NCBI GenBank assembly: GCA_034665745.1
Contig: JAXDJJ010000078.1
Span: 39,874 to 103,873, forward strand
Direction of reading: 5' to 3'
From: JAXDJJ01 sp034665745
GTDB taxonomy: Bacteria; Actinomycetota; CADDZG01; WHSQ01
Length of the DNA stretch: 64,000 nucleotides
Position numbers and translations under genes: made by a program. Positions 56,464 through 64,000 of the stretch are shown here, piece by piece. Within the stretch, counting starts at the first letter, position 1. Each line of letters opens with the position of its first letter. A model generated the notes under the pieces. It was given only the letters and a program-made list of their open reading frames with translations, made no database searches and had not been told where the DNA came from.

Positions 56464-57356
56464 CAGTAGCCCGGTCCCGAGTGGAGGGTCGCTTCGAACT
56501 CGCTCCGATAAGAGCCGAACGTGCTCTTCACATCGAGGTTCCCTTCGATCCGAACCACTGCTGCCGTTGCGGGATCGATCCACACCGTGATGTCTGCCGT
56601 GCCCTCGAACTCACCTCTGAAGTCCGTGACCGTACGAACGGGGAAAGCCTGCACGGTTGCGCCCCCGACGGAGACCGACCGCTTGGAACCAACAGACACC
56701 GTGTAGTCGCCAGAGGTGCTGTCCTTCCACGTCCCAGACCATGAATCACCCGCGTTGAGTGGGTAGCGCAGGGACTCGACCGGCGGATCAGGTTGATACG
56801 AGTTGTCGAACTCGAAGCCCTGATAATCGAAATGGATCTGCACGTTCGTGATCTCCGCGTTCGAGCGCGAGTAGCGAGTCGTCGTGCGAGTGAACCTGCG
56901 CTCCGATGACTTGGCTTCGGTTACGACCGTGACGGTGTCACCGGAGCTCCCTTTGTGACTCGTCTCGACCACCTGGGTCGGCGGAAGGTCCTTCTTGTCA
57001 CAGCTGGATGTGTCACAGAACTCCTCGAAGCCCGTCTGGTCGTAGAGGTAATCCCCCGCCGCGGGGACATATGCCGCGGAACCATCGTTGTCCGCCCCCT
57101 CGGGGCCCGTTGCCCGCTTCGAACCGCCGTCGTCTCCTTCAGAACCCGCACCGCTTCCGGTGCCGGGCTTGGAACCCTTCTTGGGGGCGCCGCTTCCTTT
57201 CGAACCGGTGGCCGACGCGCCGCTCTTGTCCTTCGAACCCTCCTGCCGGCCCGCGCGGTCGTTGCCATCTGTGGTGGCGGCAGGATCGCCGCTGGCGCAG
57301 CCCGCAACCACGACGGTTGCAAGAACGAGGGTGACGATCAGACGCATCCTTGTCAT
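56463..57356 (-). CDS. Putative lipoprotein
   Basis: 297 aa from ATG 57354-57356. Lipobox VVVAGC (Cys20), then a low-complexity Gly/Ser/Lys linker (about 22-85), and a beta-rich domain (from about 90) with a CDTSSCDKK pair and repeated Thr/Val strands: FEFDNSYQPDPPVESLRYPL, GDSWSGTWKDSTSGDYTVSVG, ADITVWIDPATAAVVRIEG. The last part resembles DUF3108-type lipoproteins that measure or bind lipidic ligands, but this is only a pattern similarity. Upstream frame extension lies inside the ABC permease gene. Followed by the M48-like gene. Confidence 0.75.
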   Translation of the reverse strand: MTRMRLIVTLVLATVVVAGCASGDPAATTDGNDRAGRQEGSKDKSGASATGSKGSGAPKKGSKPGTGSGAGSEGDDGGSKRATGPEGADNDGSAAYVPAAGDYLYDQTGFEEFCDTSSCDKKDLPPTQVVETSHKGSSGDTVTVVTEAKSSERRFTRTTTRYSRSNAEITNVQIHFDYQGFEFDNSYQPDPPVESLRYPLNAGDSWSGTWKDSTSGDYTVSVGSKRSVSVGGATVQAFPVRTVTDFRGEFEGTADITVWIDPATAAVVRIEGNLDVKSTFGSYRSEFEATLHSGPGY

Positions 57357-57391
57357 GGGGCCATGATGCCCGACGCCAGCACCACCCATCG

Positions 57392-59974
57392 CTACTCGTA
57401 GCGCAGGGCTTCGATGATCTGAGCCCTGGCGGCGAGGCGGCTTGGAACCAACCCGACCACCGCTGCGAGGACGATCCCGCCAGCGACGGCCAGGAGCCAC
57501 GCCCCAACGGGAAGGAGGAACGGCACCCGCCACGCGAACTGTGCCTCCATCGACTTGAGCATCAGCATCCCCGAGACCGTTCCGAGGATCGCCCCGCCTA
57601 TCCCACCGATCAAACCGATCCCCGCGGCCTCGAGCAGCACCGAACCGAACAACTGCTTGCGTCCCATGCCGAGGGCCCGCTGCAGTCCCATCTCCCAGCG
57701 ACGCTCGAGCACCGCCGTGAACAGAGTGTTCGCGATCGTGATCGCGGCAACGATCAGAGCGGCCAGCTGGATACCTTGAGCCAGCGAGAACGTTCCTTCC
57801 ACTGTGTCTAGGAGTCGACCGATTACTTCGCGCTTGGCGAGCACCCGAGCAGGAGCCCCCGTCTGTTTCACCACTCCGAGGAGCTCCTCTTTGACCACCC
57901 CGACGTCGGCATCGGGCTCTAACAGGATCCCGAACTGGTCCGCATCGTGGTCCTTCCACAGTTCCTCGTAGGTCGAGTAGTCCACATAGAGAGAGTCGAA
58001 ACTGACGAGGTCGTTGTACGTCGAGCCGATGGTGAACTCGTGCTCTCCGGTCGGGGTGTGGAGGGACAACGTGTCTCCGATCCCGACATCGTGGCGTTCG
58101 GCAGTGCCGACGGAGATCGCGATACCGCCGGACCGCAAGGTGTCCAGGTACTGGTCGGGGTCCTCGGTGATGGCAGACATCTGCGAGGTCGCGCCGTGTT
58201 CGATGGCGTCTTCGACCGCGATCGCGAAGAGCAGACCCTGCTGACCTTCGACGTTCAAGAACAAGAATCGCAAGGGATAGACGTGTGCAACGCCATCGAC
58301 CGCCTCGAGCTCACCTTTGAGGTCACCCGACAATGCCTGATCACTCGTGATCCCGGTGAACGAACGTGCAGACACGTATAGAGGTGCCCCGATCAATGCA
58401 GTCGCTTGACGATCTATCTGAGTCTTGTACGAGCCGAGAGCGCTACCCACGCCGATGACGAGCCCCAGCGTGAGCACGAGAGCCGCGACCGTGAACGTCG
58501 TGCGACCGGGATTCTTCGCGAGAGCATCGGCCGACAGCCGGCCGACCGTGCCGAAGACTCGCGTGAGCACCGGTCTCAGGACCCGAACCGCGAAGGGAAC
58601 GATGTACGGGAGAAGGAACGTCACGCCGGCGAGACCCGCGACGAGCCCTATCTGAACGATCCATTCCGCGCCCGGGTAGGTCCCGGTTGCAAGGAAGGCG
58701 GCCGCGGCAACGGCAAGAGCGCTCGTCCCCAACCCAACGCGCCACCGGTGCCCGCCAGCGACGCTGGCACGTGCCCATTCATAGGACGCATCGGGCCGCA
58801 GAGCTTCGATCGGAGATGCGCCGAGGACCCGACGCGCGGGAACGTACGCGCCCAGAAGCGAAACGCCGATGCCGCTAACGAGCGCGATCAACGCGTGGAT
58901 CGGCTGGACGACGATCGGTCCGTTGGCCTGGACCGGCAAGAGCTCGTAGCCCTCGATCGCCCGTTCCACCAGCACCCGTGCCAGGAGGAGGCCACCGAGG
59001 ATCCCGGCAACGCTCGCGACGACCCCGAACGCGAATGCCTCGCCCATGAATGCACCGAATACCTGTCGTCGTTCGGCTCCAAGCGCCATAGACATCGAGA
59101 TCTCCCGACGACGTTCGGCCAACGACATCGACATGGTGTTGAAGACGACGAATAGAGAAACGAACAGCGAAACCGTGCCGGCAAGGGAGAGCAGGCTCCC
59201 GAGACCACCGAACACGCGCTCGATCCCTTCACCACGCTCCCCGGGTGGGCCAACGAGCGCTCCACCACCGACCACGTCATCGATGGTCGTTTCCATCGTC
59301 TTCAAGGAGACGGCCTCGTCCAGCACGACATAGATGGAATCCACGAGATCGGTCTTGTCGAACAATCGCTGGGCCGATGGCAGCAACATGATCCCGAGGT
59401 CCCCACCATTGAACGCGGCCAGAGCGCCCCCACTGACCGATCCCGACATGCGCACCGACTGGTCCCCACGTGGCGTCTCGACCCTGAACCGGTCGTCTTT
59501 ACGCAAGCCGAGATCGTTCGCGACAGACGTCGACAGAACGAGGTCACGTGGGCCTGAGAATCCGCCAGACAAACGCACGCTCGCGAGCGAGCCAAGTCCT
59601 TTCGGGAACAGCGAGGCGAAATCCGGAGTGATGCCTAGGACGACGATCCGTTTCGATCCTTGCGGTCCCCTGACGCGCGTGACCGACCTCGTCACGGGTA
59701 CCGCTTTCTCCACCCCATCCAGTTTCGACAAGCGCTCCACGTATCCAGCCGGAACGCCGGTCTGATCCGCCGATGCGACCTCGAGTTCGGCAACGCCAGC
59801 TAGGTCGCGGATGCTGGATCGGAACGACGACAGCAAGGTCGCGTTGATGACAGCGATAGAGAAGACGAGCCCGACGCCTGCAGCGATGCCGACCGTGGTC
59901 AGGAATGTCCTCAACTTGTGCCCGAAGAGATGGCGCATGTTGATCTTCATGAACAACGTGCGGAGCCCGTTCAC
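57392..59974 (-). CDS. ABC transporter permease, FtsX/MacB/LolC type
   Basis: 860 aa. GTG start (59972-59974) overlaps the ATPase stop by 4 nt. Eight membrane helices in two FtsX repeats: first helix at about 22-45 (LRTFLTTVGIAAGVGLVFS), periplasmic MacB_PCD-like domain (50-240), three helices (about 255-390), then a second unit (helix about 487-510, outer domain to about 725, three helices to 850). This 8-TM type II layout belongs to transporters exporting lipids, peptides or antibiotics. The partner ATPase is the upstream gene. Substrate unknown; the lipoprotein downstream could be a related surface component. Confidence 0.92.
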   Translation of the reverse strand: MNGLRTLFMKINMRHLFGHKLRTFLTTVGIAAGVGLVFSIAVINATLLSSFRSSIRDLAGVAELEVASADQTGVPAGYVERLSKLDGVEKAVPVTRSVTRVRGPQGSKRIVVLGITPDFASLFPKGLGSLASVRLSGGFSGPRDLVLSTSVANDLGLRKDDRFRVETPRGDQSVRMSGSVSGGALAAFNGGDLGIMLLPSAQRLFDKTDLVDSIYVVLDEAVSLKTMETTIDDVVGGGALVGPPGERGEGIERVFGGLGSLLSLAGTVSLFVSLFVVFNTMSMSLAERRREISMSMALGAERRQVFGAFMGEAFAFGVVASVAGILGGLLLARVLVERAIEGYELLPVQANGPIVVQPIHALIALVSGIGVSLLGAYVPARRVLGASPIEALRPDASYEWARASVAGGHRWRVGLGTSALAVAAAAFLATGTYPGAEWIVQIGLVAGLAGVTFLLPYIVPFAVRVLRPVLTRVFGTVGRLSADALAKNPGRTTFTVAALVLTLGLVIGVGSALGSYKTQIDRQATALIGAPLYVSARSFTGITSDQALSGDLKGELEAVDGVAHVYPLRFLFLNVEGQQGLLFAIAVEDAIEHGATSQMSAITEDPDQYLDTLRSGGIAISVGTAERHDVGIGDTLSLHTPTGEHEFTIGSTYNDLVSFDSLYVDYSTYEELWKDHDADQFGILLEPDADVGVVKEELLGVVKQTGAPARVLAKREVIGRLLDTVEGTFSLAQGIQLAALIVAAITIANTLFTAVLERRWEMGLQRALGMGRKQLFGSVLLEAAGIGLIGGIGGAILGTVSGMLMLKSMEAQFAWRVPFLLPVGAWLLAVAGGIVLAAVVGLVPSRLAARAQIIEALRYE

Positions 59975-60645
59975 GTCGCCTCGGACAACCGACCATCGAT
60001 GAGTTTGACCGTGCGATCGGCGAACCCGGCACTGCTCGGGTCGTGGGTCACCATCACGATGGTTTGTCCTGCATCAGCAGTGGCGCGTAGGAGCTTCAGG
60101 ATCTCTTCTCCCGTTACCGAGTCGAGGTTGCCGGTGGGTTCGTCGGCGAAAACCACGGCCGGTTCGGTCACAAGAGCGCGGGCAAGCGCAACACGCTGCT
60201 GTTCTCCACCAGAGAGTTGTGAGGGGCGGTGTGCCGCCCGGCCCCCAAGGCCCACCCTCTCGAGCGACGCCGTTGCGCGCTCCAACGCATCCGAGACGCC
60301 ATCAAGTAGCAAGGGGAAGGCCGCGTTCTCGGCCGCGCTCAAGGTTGGCAACAGATTGAAGAACTGAAGGACGAATCCCAAACGTCTGCGGCGGACAAGT
60401 GCAAGGGCTTCGTCCGAGAGCGAGGAGATCGATACGCCCTCGAGTTTCACGTCACCTTCGTCGGGGCGGTCGAGCCCACCGAGTATGTGCATCAAGGTGG
60501 ACTTCCCCGAACCCGAGGGCCCGGTGATCGCAAGGAACTCCCCCGGTGGGACGGCGACGCTGACCGAACGCAGGGCGCGGATCGGATCGTCGCCCTGCAG
60601 GTAGCTCTTGACTACAGCGGATGCCTCGACCGCATGGTCTGCCAC
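59971..60645 (-). CDS. ABC transporter ATPase, MacB/LolD type
   Basis: 224 aa. Walker A GPSGSGKST, Q-loop LQFFN, signature LSGGEQQRVALARAL, Walker B VVFADEPTGNLD and H-loop VTHD. GTG start (60643-60645), weak SD. Energises the downstream 860-aa permease. 22 nt after the Rieske gene. Confidence 0.95.
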   Translation of the reverse strand: MADHAVEASAVVKSYLQGDDPIRALRSVSVAVPPGEFLAITGPSGSGKSTLMHILGGLDRPDEGDVKLEGVSISSLSDEALALVRRRRLGFVLQFFNLLPTLSAAENAAFPLLLDGVSDALERATASLERVGLGGRAAHRPSQLSGGEQQRVALARALVTEPAVVFADEPTGNLDSVTGEEILKLLRATADAGQTIVMVTHDPSSAGFADRTVKLIDGRLSEAT

Positions 60646-60667
60646 CCGGGCATTGTCTCGCGGGCCG

Positions 60668-62065
60668 CTAAGTCTTCAGACCCGATATCGCGGGGCCCTG
60701 GATCACATTGCCGTCGGCGTCGAAACGGGAGCCGTGGCAGGGACAGTCCCACGACCCTTCGGCGTCATTCTTACGAAGGACACAACCTAGATGCGTGCAC
60801 CTCGGTGACTTGGCATGGGTCAGACGGTCGCCTACGAAGTGGGTCGCCACTTCAGCGTTCTCGGTGACGAACTTCTGGGCGGATGCGAACGGCTTGATGC
60901 GCTTCGAGTCGTACAGCGCGGCCCATTCGTTAGGGCGACCAACGATGTGGTCCGTAAGGATCATCGCGCTGAGGGTTCCGTTGGTCATGCCCCACTTGCC
61001 GAAACCCGTCGCCGTGAAGACATGGTCGGATCCGCGCGTCAAGCGACCGATGTAGGGAACCTTGTCGACGGAGACATTGTCTTGCGTCGACCACCGGTAG
61101 CGCGGGGCATCCATGCCGTAGTGCTCGTATGCCCATGTCTCTAAGCGCTCGTAGTACTTCGCGGTCTCTTCATCGGTACCGGTCTTGTGTCCCTCTCCCC
61201 CGACCAGCAACAATCTTTCGTTGTCGGTCGGGATGGATCGGAGGGAGCGTGTCGGTCCGCCCGTCGAGATGTACATGCCGCGTGGGACCTCTCGATCGAC
61301 GCGATCGGCGATGACGTATGACCTGTAGGGATGCACTTTCGTGAAGAACAGCCCTCGGTCGAGGATGGGCATGTGGGTGGCGACGATCACGTCTTGCGCA
61401 TGAACCTGCCCGGTCTCGGTCGTGACGGTGCACGGGTGTGACTCCTCTACCCCGGTGACCACCGTGTTCTGGAAGATGTGACTGCCGCCTCCGTCGACCA
61501 GCGCAGCCAGCGCGATCAAGTAGCGCCGGGGATCGAACTGTGCCTGGTTCGTGAACCGCAGCGCGCCCTTTACCTCGAAGGGCAGTTCCGTGTCCGTGGT
61601 GAACTCGACAGGAAGACCCACTCGAAGAGCTGCGTCGACCTCGGCGCGGATGGATGCGACCGCTCCATCGACCTCGGTGTAGACGTAGTTGTCCGCTCGT
61701 TCGAATCCACAATCGATATCGAGATCCTCGACGAGGGCCGCGATCTTCTCCTTGCCGGCCTCGTTCGAACGACCGTAGATCCGAGCGCCCTCCTCACCGA
61801 ACGACGACAACAGCTTCGAGTAGATGAGGTTGTGGCTGGACGTGACCTTCGCGGTTGTGTAACCGGTCACGCCGCGCGCGATCTCTTTGCGTTCGATCAC
61901 CGCGACGGTCAAGCCCTCCTGTTTCAACAGGTACGCAGCGGTGATGCCCACGATCCCGGCCCCGACAACAGCAACATCAACCGACAAGGTGTCCTTCAAT
62001 GCCGGGTAGTCGGGTGACTCGGTGGCGTCCACCCAGTAAGAGATGAACTGGTCCTTCTTAGACAT
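60668..62065 (-). CDS. FAD-dependent oxidoreductase with C-terminal Rieske domain
   Basis: 465 aa. FAD-binding VGAGIVG (34-40) in a DAO-type fold, then a Rieske [2Fe-2S] domain at the end with ligands Cys423, His425, Cys441 and His444 (CTH and CPCH). It resembles gamma-glutamylputrescine oxidase-like Rieske-DAO fusions seen in many bacteria; substrate unknown. ATG 62063-62065 overlaps the pimA stop by 8 nt. It stands between PIM synthesis genes and an ABC transporter, which does not clarify its role. Confidence 0.92.
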   Translation of the reverse strand: MSKKDQFISYWVDATESPDYPALKDTLSVDVAVVGAGIVGITAAYLLKQEGLTVAVIERKEIARGVTGYTTAKVTSSHNLIYSKLLSSFGEEGARIYGRSNEAGKEKIAALVEDLDIDCGFERADNYVYTEVDGAVASIRAEVDAALRVGLPVEFTTDTELPFEVKGALRFTNQAQFDPRRYLIALAALVDGGGSHIFQNTVVTGVEESHPCTVTTETGQVHAQDVIVATHMPILDRGLFFTKVHPYRSYVIADRVDREVPRGMYISTGGPTRSLRSIPTDNERLLLVGGEGHKTGTDEETAKYYERLETWAYEHYGMDAPRYRWSTQDNVSVDKVPYIGRLTRGSDHVFTATGFGKWGMTNGTLSAMILTDHIVGRPNEWAALYDSKRIKPFASAQKFVTENAEVATHFVGDRLTHAKSPRCTHLGCVLRKNDAEGSWDCPCHGSRFDADGNVIQGPAISGLKT

Positions 62066-63152
62066 GAGCAGGCTCCTTGATAGCGCGCTCGTAGAGGTTC
62101 TCAACGTTGCCCACAAGACGGGTCCAGTCGAACCCGGACGCGGTGCGTGTCCCCGCTTTACCCATCTTTGCCGCCAGCGACCCGTCAGCGAGGACCTTCT
62201 TGATCGCATCGGCCAGGAGTCCAGCATCGCCCGGGGTAACGAGAACGGCGCTTCCCGAAGCAACGGCTCGGAAGCCGGGGAGATCCGAGCACACGACAGG
62301 CGTGCCCGCCGCCATCGCTTCGATCAGGACGATCCCGAACGATTCGCCGCCGGTCCCCGGCGCGCAGTAGACGTCGGCGCGTTTGAACAACGAAGCCTTG
62401 GTCTGTTCGTCGACCTTGCCGAGGAAACGGGCATCGACCAGCAGGCGCTCGGCCAAGGCACGCAGGTCCTTCTCTTGGGGGCCGGACCCGGCAACGAGCA
62501 ACTCGATGCCGGTGTCTCTCAATCGCGTCATCGCTTGGAGCAGGACCTCGAGCCCCTTCCTTCGCTCTAACCGCCCCAGGAACAGGACCTTCTGGCCGGG
62601 TCCAACGTCGGCCGGCTCGGCATCTGCGAAGCGAGCGACGTCGACCCCGTTCGGGGTGAGGTGGTAGTCGCTCGGCAGGTAGCGCTGAACGAGCTCGCGA
62701 GCGGCATCCGACACTGCGGTGCGCACCGCCAGCTGCCGGGCTGCGAGCTTCAGTACGGGGGCCCCGATCCGGTATCCCATGCTGCCCTCCGCTGCCGCGT
62801 GGAAGGTACCGAGGCAAGGTGCGGTGGCTCGCATCAGCGCGAGGAGCGACAAGCTCGGGATCAATGGCTCGTGGAGATGCACGACGTCCGGCGAGAATCC
62901 GGCGAGAACCTTCTTGATGGTTACGGCCGCTCCGGGGCCGAAAGCAAGAGGGGCAACGGACCCGTTCGCAGGTACCGGCACGGTGCGACCCACGAACGAG
63001 ACACCCGGCTGCTTCTCCACCGACCCACTACGCGGAGCGACGATCAACACTTCGTGACCGCGGCCCCCGAGCGACCCGGCGAGAGAACGGATGTGCGACT
63101 GAACACCGCCGGGTCTGTCCCATGCATAAGGACAGACGATCGCAACCCTCAT
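62058..63152 (-). CDS. pimA: PimA-like phosphatidylinositol alpha-mannosyltransferase
   Basis: 364 aa, GT4 family. MRVAIVCPYAWDRPGGVQSHI is very close to the mycobacterial PimA start; then VHLHEPLIPSLSL, GTFHAAAEGSMGYR, NGVDVARF, FLGRLERRKGLEVLL and the EX7E segment ESFGIVLIEAMAAG. It transfers the first mannose to phosphatidylinositol at the inner membrane leaflet. It overlaps patA by 4 nt, as the two are adjacent in mycobacteria; a PI synthase gene is expected just beyond the window. ATG 63150-63152; upstream frame extension is inside patA. Confidence 0.9.
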   Translation of the reverse strand: MRVAIVCPYAWDRPGGVQSHIRSLAGSLGGRGHEVLIVAPRSGSVEKQPGVSFVGRTVPVPANGSVAPLAFGPGAAVTIKKVLAGFSPDVVHLHEPLIPSLSLLALMRATAPCLGTFHAAAEGSMGYRIGAPVLKLAARQLAVRTAVSDAARELVQRYLPSDYHLTPNGVDVARFADAEPADVGPGQKVLFLGRLERRKGLEVLLQAMTRLRDTGIELLVAGSGPQEKDLRALAERLLVDARFLGKVDEQTKASLFKRADVYCAPGTGGESFGIVLIEAMAAGTPVVCSDLPGFRAVASGSAVLVTPGDAGLLADAIKKVLADGSLAAKMGKAGTRTASGFDWTRLVGNVENLYERAIKEPAHV

Positions 63153-64000
63153 CGGCGTGCGCGTTCGGCGCGATCCGCGGTCCAGAACGGTTGGAACACG
63201 TGCCACTCGGTTGGGTACTTCCGGATGTAGTCCTCGAGTTGCCCTACTGCGATCGTCGTCAGCTTGTCGACAGCGTCGGGATCGTCGGCCGGCGGGGGCT
63301 CGATCGGGGGGTTCATCTCGATCGCCCAACCCCATCGGCCATCATCCAGACGGCGCCCGCGTATGCCCGTGAAGATCAGAGGGGATCCGGTACGTACCGC
63401 AACCGCGGCCGCCCCACGAGGAAACGTTGCGGGTTCGCCGAAGAACTCGACTTCGACGCCATCTCCTTTCAGGTCCCGGTCACCGAGCACCGGCACCACA
63501 CTGTTGTTCTGCACGGCCTCGATGAGTTTTGAGGTCACGCCTTTCTCGGCCGGGTAGATGACGAGACCAAGAGCCTCCCTATGCGCGACGAAGAAGTCGA
63601 ACATCCGTCTCGGCTTGAGGGTCTCGGCAACAGTGACCACCTGCCACCCCACCGCGCCGGCCCACGCGCCAGCCGCATCCCAGTTGCCGAGATGTCCGAT
63701 CAGGACTACGGCCCCTCTGCCCTTGGCGATCTCATCGCCGATGTGATGGGGGTCCTTCGGCTGAACGCGCTCGAGGAAGAACGGGGCCTTCTCGCGTACC
63801 GCCCTGAACGTTTCGAGCCAGTAGCGAGAGTAGGAACGGAACGCCTCGGCAACCACCTCGTGGAGTTCTTCCGAGCCAACCGGCAAGCCCGTGATGCGTG
63901 CGAGGTTCCTCTCGACCTGAGTGTTCTTCCCCCGCGTCCGGCGAGCCTGCATCGTCCCAACGGTGTGAGCGAGCCCGTACGCGACGCGCTCGGGAAGCCA
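63149..64000 (-). CDS. PatA-like phosphatidylinositol mannoside acyltransferase (5' end cut)
   Basis: 284 codons of the gene are visible; the frame runs on to the window end (WLPERVAYGLAHTVGTM precedes the first internal Met at 63952). LpxL/HtrB-type lysophospholipid acyltransferase: HLGNWD (H-x4-D catalytic motif), GDRDLKGDGVEVEFFGEPATFPRG and PTEWHVFQPFW. In mycobacteria this enzyme acylates the mannose of PIM. The start codon lies outside the window. Confidence 0.9.
   Translation of the reverse strand, partial: WLPERVAYGLAHTVGTMQARRTRGKNTQVERNLARITGLPVGSEELHEVVAEAFRSYSRYWLETFRAVREKAPFFLERVQPKDPHHIGDEIAKGRGAVVLIGHLGNWDAAGAWAGAVGWQVVTVAETLKPRRMFDFFVAHREALGLVIYPAEKGVTSKLIEAVQNNSVVPVLGDRDLKGDGVEVEFFGEPATFPRGAAAVAVRTGSPLIFTGIRGRRLDDGRWGWAIEMNPPIEPPPADDPDAVDKLTTIAVGQLEDYIRKYPTEWHVFQPFWTADRAERARR

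Noticed and set aside
1..64000. tRNA, rRNA, IS element or phage genes
   Set aside because: None of the gaps can hold an rRNA, no cloverleaf-like sequence was noticed, and no transposase or integrase motif appears in any frame I read.

Overview
The window is an almost uninterrupted minus-strand stretch of housekeeping genes from a moderately GC-rich bacterium, most likely a deep-branching member of the Actinomycetota. Three things point there. Read along the minus strand, the gene order (patA-pimA ... pdxS-pdxT-yebC ... ruvC-ruvA-ruvB, yajC-secD-secF-apt-rel, hisS, aspS, rarA, alaS-ruvX-mltG-aroE ... aroC-aroKB-aroQ-pepQ-efp-nusB) follows the order known from Mycobacterium tuberculosis. It carries phosphatidylinositol mannoside genes (PimA-like mannosyltransferase, PatA-like acyltransferase). 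It also has actinobacterial-style regulators: a BldC/excisionase-type HTH protein, a CGNR zinc-finger protein and a LexA-type box at ruvC. No tRNA, rRNA, insertion sequence, phage gene or CRISPR array was seen, and no gene-free gap exceeds 300 bases.

Layout. 1-320: start of pyrR behind a leader with a PyrR-binding hairpin, a candidate 17-codon leader ORF and a terminator. 320-6743: membrane protein, nusB, efp, Xaa-Pro peptidase and the shikimate genes aroQ, aroK-aroB (fused) and aroC. 6788-23207: a type IV pilus (T4P) and surface-motility cluster (PilP-like, pilO, pilN, pilM, HTH regulator, four minor pilins or pilin-like proteins, pilA, pilC, pilT, pilB), followed upstream by a proline-rich small protein, an MglA-like GTPase, a DUF4388 protein and a Roadblock/LC7 protein. 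23244-31157: aroE, mltG, ruvX, alaS, a 58-aa ORF, rarA and an LPXTG-anchored Cys-repeat protein. 31298-36236: aspS, hisS and a plus-strand split transketolase. 36240-46709: dtd, a lipoprotein penicillin-binding protein, rel, apt, secF, secD, yajC, ruvB, ruvA, ruvC. 46727-47625: a compact divergent control region with a 53-aa ORF and a CGNR protein. 47666-64000: secreted esterase, class III nucleotidyl cyclase, yebC, pdxT, pdxS, two DUF3048 proteins, a degenerate M48-like protein, a lipoprotein, an ABC transporter pair, a Rieske-FAD oxidoreductase, pimA and patA (cut by the window edge).

The most interesting system is the T4P cluster, which appears wired to cyclic di-GMP at several levels. The major pilin gene has a consensus WhiG/FliA-type promoter (TAAA, 16 nt, GCCGATAA) that fires directly into a GEMM-I type c-di-GMP riboswitch. 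Both PilB and, unusually, PilT have N-terminal MshEN-type domains. The neighbouring DUF4388 protein contains a pair of 24-residue MshEN motifs with exactly the 5-residue spacer of the known c-di-GMP receptors. A GTPase/Roadblock pair like MglA/MglB lies beside it. RsiG-WhiG control of pili by c-di-GMP is established in Rubrobacter; stacking a riboswitch and MshEN proteins on top of it in one locus would be new as far as I know.

Other regulatory structure worth following: the pyr leader, where the leader ORF's ribosome binding site lies inside the PyrR hairpin and its codons cover the terminator; and the 46.7-47.1 kb region, where two 15-bp GGTT-N7-AACC elements sit in two divergent promoters next to a CGNR regulator. 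All motif calls were made by eye; no search or folding program was run.
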